Shown here piece after piece: positions 1 through 4,711 of a stretch of DNA of 6,903 nt. Both the position numbers and the translations under genes were made by a program. A model generated the notes under the pieces. It was not told where the DNA came from, made no database searches, and was given only the letters and a program-made list of their open reading frames with translations. This stretch comes from Aliterella sp. RAGGC_92 (GTDB lineage: Bacteria; Cyanobacteriota; Cyanobacteriia; Cyanobacteriales; Chroococcidiopsidaceae), in contig JAPJOW010000230.1 in assembly GCA_030826005.1 (NCBI GenBank), positions 1-6,903 on the forward strand, in the 5' to 3' direction. Positions within the stretch are counted from its first letter, which is position 1. Each line of letters begins with the position of its first letter.

Positions 1-1
1 G

Positions 2-61
2 CCTACAGTAGAACTAATTAAGTTGGTTCGAGAGTTGGGTGAGAAAGTAGTTAGTCATTAA
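2..61 (+). CDS. C-terminal tail of an upstream gene (partial)
   Basis: One plus-strand frame is open from base 2 to a TAA at 59-61 and encodes 19 residues, ending LVRELGEKVVSH, which looks like an amphipathic helix. The other plus frame starting at base 1 stops early. A strong hairpin terminator lies just downstream, which supports a real gene end here. The family cannot be recognised from so short a tail, so no function is offered. Confidence 0.35.
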   Translation, partial: PTVELIKLVRELGEKVVSH

Positions 62-83
62 GTAAAGTGCAAACTCAAAAAAA

Positions 84-137
84 TTCACGCTAACAAGTTG
101 GGTGCATCAACTACTAGCGTGAAATTTATTTTTTATA
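84..137. terminator. Bidirectional Rho-independent terminator
   Basis: A nested hairpin has an outer 9-bp stem TTCACGCTA (84-92) pairing with TAGCGTGAA (115-123), and an inner stem AGTTG (96-100) pairing with CAACT (108-112) around a 7-base loop. On the plus side it is followed by a T-rich tract to about 137. On the other side seven A residues (77-83) become a run of seven U for minus-strand transcripts. It sits between the plus gene ending at 61 and the minus gene ending at 145, so it can serve both. Confidence 0.7.
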
Positions 138-144
138 AATTAAG

Positions 145-324
145 TTAATTCACTTCTTCCGCAAAGGTGCGCTTATATTCGTCAAACAAATCGTCCATTT
201 CTTCTAAAGCTTGATTGACATCTATTCTCAAACTACCTAAATTTGGTTGTTCTAATAAAGTTAGCAATTCTTCGCGCTTAGTTTTCACTAGGGCAACTCT
301 TTCTTTTAGTGTTTGGGTATCCAT
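145..324 (-). CDS. Small acidic helical protein, 59 aa, function unknown
   Basis: The reverse strand reads ATG at 322-324 to TAA at 145-147 and encodes 59 residues beginning MDTQTLKERVALVK and ending KRTFAEEVN. The protein is rich in Glu, Lys and Leu, has no cysteine and no membrane segment, and looks like two amphipathic helices split by a QPNLGS turn (about residues 26-31), which suggests a coiled-coil or adaptor protein. A GGA-containing ribosome-binding site lies about ten bases upstream of the start. It follows the 211-aa gene on the same strand after 42 bases and runs into a hairpin terminator, so the two are probably co-transcribed. I do not recognise the family. Reality as a gene is supported by start, ribosome site, terminator and coding-like composition. 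Confidence 0.6.
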   Translation of the reverse strand: MDTQTLKERVALVKTKREELLTLLEQPNLGSLRIDVNQALEEMDDLFDEYKRTFAEEVN

Positions 325-366
325 TAGCTTTATTTCCAGTAATTAATATTCTCATTTTAGAAGCTG

Positions 367-1002
367 TTAGCGGTTTTCTGCTTGGTTAGATGCCAAAATT
401 AGCCAACTTGGATAAGCAAAAGAGTTTTTAGGTTCTAACGAAAAAGCATTGTAGTGTTGGAACACTTTATTAGCTACAACGTGCAAATTCTCGTCGGTAG
501 ATTCGCCAAAAGCTTCTAAAGCAATACTCCACCAATCATCGCCGCCAATATTAAGTTGAGTTAGTTCTACATTGCAGCCTCGATCGATTGTGGCAAAAAG
601 ATTTGCCTCTTGCACTAAATTTTGCTTCAAAACTTGATACTTACGCTGTTGTCGCACCTTAGAAATCTTCAGCCAATGGGATTTATCAACAACACTTTGG
701 GGTTGAAAGTTCTCTGTTTTTGAGTCTTCGCAAGTCCACTTATCCCAACTTTCTAACTTACCTTTTACTTGTGGGGCGATACTTACTATACCAAGTTCGG
801 CTTTGCGCCATTTAATTTCTAATCGCCCTTGACGCAGTTTTATACCCATATAGTCGCAATCAGAAGCAATAACGAGGTAAATATCTTCGCGTTTTTCTGG
901 TGGTTCTAAAACACTACCCAAAGATTGGCTACTAAACCAAGCACAAATAGCTTCCGGTAACTTACCAGGATAAAACCAACGTAATTCGGTACTTGATAAC
1001 AT
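367..1002 (-). CDS. Conserved-looking cyanobacterial protein, 211 aa, function unknown
   Basis: The frame starts at ATG (1000-1002) and ends at TAA (367-369). It has no signal peptide or membrane segment, so it is probably cytoplasmic. Charged residues alternate in short strands: E6-x-R8 near the start, then K55-x-R57 and E62-x-K64-x-R66 in IKLRQGRLEIKWR. This resembles the ligand-facing strands of triphosphate-tunnel (CYTH-like) folds, but I cannot see the classic N-terminal ExExK signature, so this is only a hint. A tryptophan-rich stretch follows (GGDDWWSIALEAFGE, about residues 152-166). It diverges from psbP with under 100 bases between the start codons and is followed by the 59-aa gene. 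I do not assign a function. The gene itself looks sound because of its length, clean start and promoter placement. Confidence 0.7.
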   Translation of the reverse strand: MLSSTELRWFYPGKLPEAICAWFSSQSLGSVLEPPEKREDIYLVIASDCDYMGIKLRQGRLEIKWRKAELGIVSIAPQVKGKLESWDKWTCEDSKTENFQPQSVVDKSHWLKISKVRQQRKYQVLKQNLVQEANLFATIDRGCNVELTQLNIGGDDWWSIALEAFGESTDENLHVVANKVFQHYNAFSLEPKNSFAYPSWLILASNQAENR

Positions 1003-1014
1003 AGATGTTTTTAG

Positions 1015-1067
1015 TTGGTAAATGCGATCGCAACTTTATCTATACTATTGAAGCGATAGCGCGTAAA
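1015..1067. promoter_or_regulatory. Compact divergent promoter region with a HIP1 site
   Basis: Only 83 bases separate the minus gene start (1002) from the preferred psbP start (1086). On the minus strand TTTACG (1062-1067) and TATAGA (1039-1044) are 17 bases apart and match sigma-70 consensus at four of six positions each. On the plus strand TATACT (1041-1046) is a good -10 box, but no -35 box at normal spacing is seen. The two -10 elements overlap, so the promoters may compete. A HIP1 octamer lies at 1024-1031. Assignment is by eye only. Confidence 0.35.
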
Positions 1068-1085
1068 CTCAAAATAATATTCCTA

Positions 1086-1631
1086 ATGTTAAAAAAAATT
1101 GCCGCTTTTTTGCTCGTAATATCCGTTACTTTTAATTTAACAAGTTGTGCTACCGCCGGGGCAGGACTCAAAAGCTATGTAGATGCAGTTAGCGGCTACG
1201 AGTTTTTGTATCCTAACGGTTGGTTGCCAGTCAAAGTTGCTAATGGTGCGGATGTCGTCTTCCACGATTTAATTGAAATTAGCGAAAATGTATCTGTAGT
1301 AGTAAGTCCCGTAGCCGAGGGTAAAACCTTAGCAGAACTAGGAACTCCGACAGAAGTAGGCTACAAATTAAGCAAAAGCGCGATCGCACCTCCTGATTCC
1401 GGGCGCGAGGCGGAACTTGTCAACGCGGCTTCGCGGGAGGTAAAAGGCAAAAAATATTACTTGTTAGAGTACGCTGTCAAACTTCCCAATCAACAAGAAC
1501 GTCACAATTTAGCAAGTGTCGCCGTTAGTCGCGGCAAACTTTACACTTTTAATGCTTCCACTCCCGAAAGACGTTGGCAAAAAGTTAAAAACCAGTTTGA
1601 ATCGATTGTTGATTCTTTCTTAGTTTATTAA
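1086..1631 (+). CDS. psbP: CyanoP: PsbP-domain photosystem II lipoprotein
   Basis: This encodes a lumenal lipoprotein of the PsbP family, which in cyanobacteria (CyanoP) binds photosystem II assembly intermediates. The start chosen is ATG 1086, not the in-frame ATG at 1005, because from 1086 the protein begins with a textbook lipoprotein signal: two lysines, a hydrophobic core, and the lipobox L18-T19-S20-C21. Lipidation at C21 would anchor it to the thylakoid membrane. The mature part opens with a typical PsbP strand, YVDAVSGYEFLYPNGWLPV, followed by VVFHDLIEISENVSVVVSPV, and ends RRWQKVKNQFESIVDSFLVY. Length (181 aa) suits the family. Its stop is one base from the maf start, indicating a two-gene transcription unit. 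No strong Shine-Dalgarno is seen, which is common in cyanobacteria. The longer 208-aa reading is unlikely because it would bury the signal peptide. Confidence 0.92.
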   Translation: MLKKIAAFLLVISVTFNLTSCATAGAGLKSYVDAVSGYEFLYPNGWLPVKVANGADVVFHDLIEISENVSVVVSPVAEGKTLAELGTPTEVGYKLSKSAIAPPDSGREAELVNAASREVKGKKYYLLEYAVKLPNQQERHNLASVAVSRGKLYTFNASTPERRWQKVKNQFESIVDSFLVY

Positions 1632-1632
1632 T

Positions 1633-2232
1633 ATGCGTTTACCCCAATTTGTTCTTGCTTCCGCTTCTCCCGCCCGTCGCCGCTTGCTGCAAATGGCTGG
1701 AATTGAACCAGTGGTAAGTGTGAGTAATTTTGATGAGTCGCAAATTCAAAGAAGCGATCCGCGTCAATTAGTAGAAATTTTGGCTAAATGCAAAGCTGAA
1801 AGAGTCGCCATACAATTTGACTCGGCGTTAATTTTGGGTTGCGATTCGGTGCTATTAGTAGACAACGAAATTCACGGGAAACCTGCAACCCCCACCGAAG
1901 CTGTCGCCCGGTGGCAAAAAATGCGCGGTAAAGTCGGCGAACTCTATACAGGTCATGCTTTGCTAGATTTAGCGCAAAATCGGACGATTAGCCGCCCGCA
2001 AATGACGCAAGTTTATTTTGCTCAAATTAGCGATCGCGTAATTGAAAGATACGTGGCTACAGGCGAACCGCTTAAATGTGCCGGGGCTTTTGCTTTAGAA
2101 GGCTATGGCAGCTTGTTTATCGAAAAAATTGTTGGCTGCCATACTAATGTTATTGGCTTGAGTATGCCTATACTGCGGCAAATGCTAGAACAGCTAAATT
2201 ACGATGTGACGGATTTTTGGCAAGCTAGTTAG
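1633..2232 (+). CDS. maf: Maf-family nucleoside triphosphate pyrophosphatase
   Basis: Maf proteins hydrolyse non-canonical or excess nucleoside triphosphates (for example dTTP, UTP or modified NTPs) to monophosphates, a house-cleaning role in the cytoplasm. The diagnostic order of motifs is complete: LASASPARRRLL near the N-terminus, GCDSVL with the catalytic-type Asp71, GKP at residues 82-84, TGHAL at 106-110, KCAGAFALEG at 148-157, and the C-terminal FIEKIVGCHTNVIGLSMP. At 199 aa it has normal Maf length. The KCAG...FI..I.G...NV.GL pattern fits the YhdE-like dTTP/UTP subgroup better than the YceF-like one, but substrate choice is inference. The ATG lies one base after the psbP stop with no clear ribosome site, so translation is probably coupled to psbP. 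Its end overlaps the convergent 81-aa gene by eight bases. Confidence 0.93.
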   Translation: MRLPQFVLASASPARRRLLQMAGIEPVVSVSNFDESQIQRSDPRQLVEILAKCKAERVAIQFDSALILGCDSVLLVDNEIHGKPATPTEAVARWQKMRGKVGELYTGHALLDLAQNRTISRPQMTQVYFAQISDRVIERYVATGEPLKCAGAFALEGYGSLFIEKIVGCHTNVIGLSMPILRQMLEQLNYDVTDFWQAS

Positions 2233-2470
2233 TAGGATAAAAATCACGGGCATCTAACACCGTTTCTCCATAATTGGGAATCCACGCTACCCACTTATCG
2301 TCGCCCAGATCGCATAGTAATAGCGCTTCGTCGTAACTATATTCGTTAGGCAATTTTAGCAAGTGTACCCAAGTATCGGGCGAAAGGGTTAAGTTACAGC
2401 TAGTTTTATTTAACCAGTCAAGTTCTACAGGTAAAATACAAAAGTTTGGCTGATAGTAATTTACTTGCAT
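2225..2470 (-). CDS. Small conserved-looking cyanobacterial protein, 81 aa, function unknown
   Basis: The frame runs from ATG (2468-2470) to TAG (2225-2227). A strong Shine-Dalgarno AGAGGAAG lies a few bases before the ATG, which supports the start. The C-terminal half is distinctive: YDEALLLCDLGDDKWVAWIP followed by NYGETVLDARDFYP, rich in Trp, Tyr and Asp. I have an impression of similar small cyanobacterial proteins but know no function. There is no signal peptide or membrane segment. It overlaps the maf 3' end tail-to-tail by eight bases, so the two stop codons lie within one short stretch with no room for a separate terminator. It diverges from pcyA over a 120-base intergenic region. Confidence 0.72.
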   Translation of the reverse strand: MQVNYYQPNFCILPVELDWLNKTSCNLTLSPDTWVHLLKLPNEYSYDEALLLCDLGDDKWVAWIPNYGETVLDARDFYPTN

Positions 2471-2506
2471 CTTTTCTTCCTCTTACACAATTAACTTATT
2501 ATTTCT

Positions 2507-2547
2507 GTATTTTATGTTACAGATGTTGAAATGTGTATCCCCATAAG
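2507..2547 (+). promoter_or_regulatory. Candidate NtcA-activated promoter of pcyA
   Basis: GTA (2507-2509), eight bases, then TAC (2518-2520) matches the NtcA consensus GTA-N8-TAC exactly. A -10-like CATAAG (2542-2547) follows 21 bases later, close to the roughly 22-base spacing of NtcA class II promoters. A start site near 2554 would give a leader of about 36 bases to the ATG at 2591. The six fixed bases should occur by chance once or twice in a window this size, so the support rests on position and spacing. Confidence 0.45.
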
Positions 2548-2590
2548 TGTTGAATAACTTTACTTAGTGCCGCAATTATTTAAAACAAAT

Positions 2591-3322
2591 ATGTCATCAT
2601 CTTCATTGCGATCGCAACAACACCCTTTAATTTGCCAATTAGCCGATGTAATTGAAGGCAGTTGGCATAAATACTTAAACTTATCGCCTTACCCGATGCC
2701 CGCCGAATTAGGTTATGTGGAAGGCAAGTTAGAAGGGGAAAAGCTAGTAATTGAAAACCTTTGCTATCAAACTCCCCAGTTTCGCAAGCTGCACTTAGAA
2801 CTTGCCAAAGTCGGGACAATGTTAGATATTTTGCATTGCGTAATGTTTCCGCGCCCCGAATATGCCTTACCAATGTTTGGTTGCGACTTAGTAGGCGGAA
2901 GGGGACAAATTAGCGCCGCGATCGCCGATTTATCGCCCCTGAATGCCGAACGCTTGACTACTCCCGAATACAGCACCCAAATTAAAGATTTACCTATCAT
3001 TGATTTTAGTCATAACCGCGAATTGCCAGAGTGGGGAGATATTTTTTCGGAGTTTTGTATTTTCGTGCGCCCCGGATCTCCAGAAGAAGAACAGATGTTT
3101 TTGCAGCGAGTAGAGGCATTTTTAGCTATTCATTGTAATAATGCGATCGCATCCCTACCCCAAAGCGGCGAAAAAAGAGCCGAAATTGTTGCCGCACAAA
3201 ACTATTACTGTACCAAGCAGCAACAAAACGACAAAACCCGCAGAGTATTAGAAAAAGCTTTTGGCAATGAATGGGCAGAACATTATATGACTACAGTTTT
3301 ATTTGACTTGCCCGATAGTTAG
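2591..3322 (+). CDS. pcyA: Phycocyanobilin:ferredoxin oxidoreductase PcyA
   Basis: PcyA reduces biliverdin IX-alpha by four electrons from ferredoxin to phycocyanobilin, the chromophore of phycobilisomes and cyanobacterial phytochromes. Family hallmarks are all present: GYVEGKLEGEKLVIEN, CYQTPQFRKLHLELAKVG, LDILHCVMFPRPEY, MFGCDLVGGRGQISAAIADLSP split across 96-116, and the C-terminal QQNDKTRRVLEKAFG. The residues equivalent to Synechocystis Glu76, His88 and Asp105 are Glu70, His82 and Asp99, so the active site looks intact. ATG 2591 is preferred over the in-frame GTG 2567 because Nostoc-type PcyA begins similarly before the QQHPLI motif; this gives 243 aa, the usual length. HIP1 sites occur at 2608, 2918 and 3143. 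The last 188 bp (from codon 185) are duplicated 1059 bp downstream. Confidence 0.96.
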   Translation: MSSSSLRSQQHPLICQLADVIEGSWHKYLNLSPYPMPAELGYVEGKLEGEKLVIENLCYQTPQFRKLHLELAKVGTMLDILHCVMFPRPEYALPMFGCDLVGGRGQISAAIADLSPLNAERLTTPEYSTQIKDLPIIDFSHNRELPEWGDIFSEFCIFVRPGSPEEEQMFLQRVEAFLAIHCNNAIASLPQSGEKRAEIVAAQNYYCTKQQQNDKTRRVLEKAFGNEWAEHYMTTVLFDLPDS

Positions 3323-3329
3323 CGGTAGT
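3142..3329 (+). repeat. Direct repeat copy 1: 3' end of intact pcyA
   Basis: These 188 bases recur at 4201-4388 in the same orientation with three substitutions: 3151 A to 4210 G, 3176 A to 4235 C, and 3307 C to 4366 T. The repeat starts at TGCGATCGC (HIP1 plus one base) inside pcyA and ends seven bases beyond its stop codon. No indels are present. The repeat-to-repeat distance is 1059 bp and encloses the YefM-YoeB genes. Confidence 0.97.
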
Positions 3330-3440
3330 AGATAAGCTATCAACCCTAAAAGCTATTTGTGGCAGATTTCAATGAGCGATAGTTAATTTCCAGCTTGGGT
3401 CATTTGAAAAATTGATGGAATTTTTGCGTCTTAAACCGAG

Positions 3441-3707
3441 CTATAGTTCATAGTGACTCCACATTCTGACTACTTTAACTGTATTAATCTCTGTCAAAAC
3501 TTGATAAACCAAACGATGCTGAATATTAATGCGGCGCGAATAGTACCCAGCTAGATTACCAACTAATTTCTCGTAGGGCGGTGGGTTTTGAAATGGATTT
3601 ATTGCTAATACTTCCAGCAATCTTTCGGCGTTACTCCAAAGCCCAGTTTTGACTAAATTTTGGGCATCTTTAGCGGCTTGTTTTGTCAATACTATCTGCC
3701 AAGCCAA
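3441..3707 (-). CDS. yoeB: YoeB/Txe-family mRNA interferase toxin
   Basis: This is a RelE-superfamily toxin that cuts mRNA at the ribosome. The 88-aa protein keeps the YoeB layout: N-terminal helix region, then PPPYEKLVGNLAGYYSRRI, HRLVYQVL and C-terminal WSHYEL. Residues matching E. coli YoeB Glu46, Arg65, His83 and Tyr84 are Glu46, Arg65, His85 and Tyr86, so it looks catalytically competent. The start is a TTG (3705-3707) with AGAGGA about nine bases upstream. The gene overlaps the antitoxin end by 38 bases, unusually long but consistent with coupled translation. It points toward pcyA, with 118 bases between the two stop codons. Frame, length and active-site residues show no decay. Confidence 0.9.
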   Translation of the reverse strand: MAWQIVLTKQAAKDAQNLVKTGLWSNAERLLEVLAINPFQNPPPYEKLVGNLAGYYSRRINIQHRLVYQVLTEINTVKVVRMWSHYEL

Positions 3708-3951
3708 GTTTCAATTCCTCTAGACTAATACATTCTTCTACAGTTGTTTGACCACCATCAATAATTGACTCTATCATTCCTGGGATAGAGATCAAATACA
3801 GTGTTTCTTGAATAGCATTCCAATCTTCTTGAGAGACTAATACAGCATTGTTTCGCTGCCCAGTAATTAAAACTTGCTTATGAGCTTCGGCAGTTTCGTC
3901 AATTAGGCGAAACAGGTTTGCCCTTGCTTTTGTGGCTGAAAGTACGTCCAT
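3670..3951 (-). CDS. yefM: YefM/Phd-family antitoxin
   Basis: The 93-aa protein begins MDVLSATKARANLFRLIDE, the characteristic YefM/Phd dimerisation and DNA-binding start, continues with KQVLITGQRNNAVLVSQEDW and ends in a flexible acidic C-terminal part (from about residue 60) that in this family folds over the YoeB active site. It neutralises the toxin and, with it, represses its own operon. It precedes the toxin gene, as usual for YefM-YoeB. ATG 3949-3951 has only a weak purine-rich ribosome site. A -10 box and a palindrome lie just upstream. Both partners are intact, so the module is probably active. Confidence 0.9.
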   Translation of the reverse strand: MDVLSATKARANLFRLIDETAEAHKQVLITGQRNNAVLVSQEDWNAIQETLYLISIPGMIESIIDGGQTTVEECISLEELKLGLADSIDKTSR

Positions 3952-3975
3952 TGGTTTTTTGCTTCTATTCTACCA

Positions 3976-3997
3976 ACTATAGTACGTTATTGCGTAC
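3976..3997 (-). promoter_or_regulatory. Candidate promoter and operator of yefM-yoeB
   Basis: On the minus strand TATAGT (3976-3981) matches the -10 consensus at five of six bases and would start transcription about 18 bases before the yefM ATG. Immediately upstream is the inverted repeat GTACG-N6-CGTAC (3982-3997), sitting in the -10/-35 spacer where a repressor would block RNA polymerase. YefM and Phd antitoxins autoregulate through palindromes with GTAC-like cores (TGTACA in E. coli). No good -35 box is visible. Confidence 0.45.
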
Positions 3998-4177
3998 AAA
4001 GCTTGCCACCTTTAAAGCTACAAGCAAAGAAACAAGAAACCGGAATGTGTGCGATCCTTTATCTAGTTTTGATTTGTGGGTAAGGAAGTAGGACTCTAAT
4101 TGTCCTCCCCAAGTGACGGTTTTAAATAGCTCAATTTTTAGTTCTCTTGTGGCAAATTCCACCTGCGCTGTTGTCAT
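3977..4177 (-). CDS. Doubtful 66-aa frame between the antitoxin and the pcyA copy
   Basis: A reverse-strand ATG frame of 66 codons fills the gap between the yefM promoter and the duplicated pcyA tail. A GGGGAG lies about 11 bases upstream of the ATG, and the C-terminal part contains a hydrophobic run (FRFLVSLLVALKVASFV). No family is recognisable. Its 3' end overlaps the putative yefM operator. It may be a remnant truncated when the pcyA copy was joined at 4201, or chance. It is listed so that the stretch is not left unexplained. Confidence 0.2.
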   Translation of the reverse strand: MTTAQVEFATRELKIELFKTVTWGGQLESYFLTHKSKLDKGSHTFRFLVSLLVALKVASFVRNNVL

Positions 4178-4200
4178 TACTTTTGCTTCTCCCCAAGATG

Positions 4201-4388
4201 TGCGATCGCGTCCCTACCCCAAAGCGGCGAAAAACGAGCCGAAATTGTTGCCGCACAAAACTATTACTGTACCAAGCAGCAACAAAACGACAAAACCCGC
4301 AGAGTATTAGAAAAAGCTTTTGGCAATGAATGGGCAGAACATTATATGACTACAGTTTTATTTGATTTGCCCGATAGTTAGCGGTAGT
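4201..4388 (+). repeat. Direct repeat copy 2: detached pcyA 3' end
   Basis: This second copy of the 188-bp repeat is 185/188 identical to 3142-3329. It begins with TGCGATCG (4201-4208) and overlaps by one base a second TGCGATCG at 4388-4395, so the copied block is framed by direct repeats of the HIP1 core. Beyond both edges the sequences around the two copies are unrelated by eye. Confidence 0.97.
4202..4381 (+). pseudogene. Truncated pcyA fragment (codons 185-243 only)
   Basis: The copy keeps the pcyA reading frame and stop codon, encoding the last 59 residues (AIASLPQSGEKRAEIV onward, ending FDLPDS) with no amino-acid change from the intact gene. It lacks the whole catalytic region, including Glu70, His82 and Asp99. 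The frame stays open upstream to 4142 but contains no ATG, GTG or TTG start, so it is not expected to be translated. It is a relic or a recombination substrate and not a functional gene. Confidence 0.92.
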
Positions 4389-4432
4389 GCGATCGAATTA
4401 TTTATATCTTCTACAGGGCTTGCCAAAATAGG

Positions 4433-4459
4433 TTGCAGCAAGAGTATATTTGATACAAT
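4433..4459 (+). promoter_or_regulatory. Candidate extended -10 promoter of hicB
   Basis: TGATACAAT (4451-4459) fits the extended -10 pattern TGn followed by a five-of-six -10 box. TTGCAG (4433-4438) is a possible -35 box at a short 15-base spacing, which an extended -10 can tolerate. Transcription would begin near 4466, about 20 bases before the GTG start of hicB. The promoter lies wholly downstream of the duplicated pcyA block. Confidence 0.45.
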
Positions 4460-4486
4460 TGCTTTGAAGATTTACAGAGTAAACTC

Positions 4487-4711
4487 GTGCAAATTGCATT
4501 AACAAAGGTGTTTCAGAAAGTTCCAGAAGGCTATATTGGCTTTATCGAAGAATTGCCTGGAGTTAACACGCAAGGAGATTCTCTTGAAGAAGCCAGAATA
4601 AATCTAGAGGAAGCTATTGGGCTAGTTCTAGAGGCAAATCGCCTACTTGCTGAAGAACAGATCCAAGGACAAGATGCGATTAAAGAGTCTATTTTTCTGT
4701 CCGTTGCATGA
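4487..4711 (+). CDS. hicB: HicB-family antitoxin
   Basis: HicB antitoxins bind and block HicA mRNA interferases. The 74-aa protein starts at GTG 4487 and follows the cyanobacterial short HicB pattern: QIALTKVFQKVPEGYIGFIE, then ELPGVNTQGDSLEEARINLE and EAIGLVLEANRLLAEEQI. The GYIGFIEELPGVNTQG strand-turn is the diagnostic partially RNase H-like fold. No separate helix-turn-helix or ribbon-helix-helix tail is present, as in the short HicB type. Its TGA overlaps the ATG of hicA (ATGA, 4708-4711), the usual coupling, here in the less common antitoxin-first order that is frequent in cyanobacteria. The gene is intact although its partner toxin is broken. Residues 2-74 carry no visible damage. Confidence 0.88.
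   Translation: MQIALTKVFQKVPEGYIGFIEELPGVNTQGDSLEEARINLEEAIGLVLEANRLLAEEQIQGQDAIKESIFLSVA

Noticed and set aside
1005..1085. A 27-residue N-terminal extension of the PsbP protein from ATG 1005
   Set aside because: It would place a charged leader before a well-formed lipoprotein signal peptide and overlaps the divergent promoter. ATG 1086 is the sensible start.
2580..3000. Two reverse-strand frames inside pcyA (2580-2873 and 2767-3000)
   Set aside because: They lie opposite a highly conserved gene and show no family features, so they are shadows of pcyA codons.
3407..3425. Perfect 7-bp inverted repeat AAAAATT/AATTTTT between pcyA and yoeB as a terminator
   Set aside because: The stem is made only of A-T pairs and would be too weak for a confident terminator. 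It may be chance in AT-rich DNA.
4113..4329. Plus-strand frames of 60-65 codons across the pcyA copy junction
   Set aside because: They read the pcyA fragment in the wrong frames and cross the junction by chance. The true pcyA frame there has no start codon.
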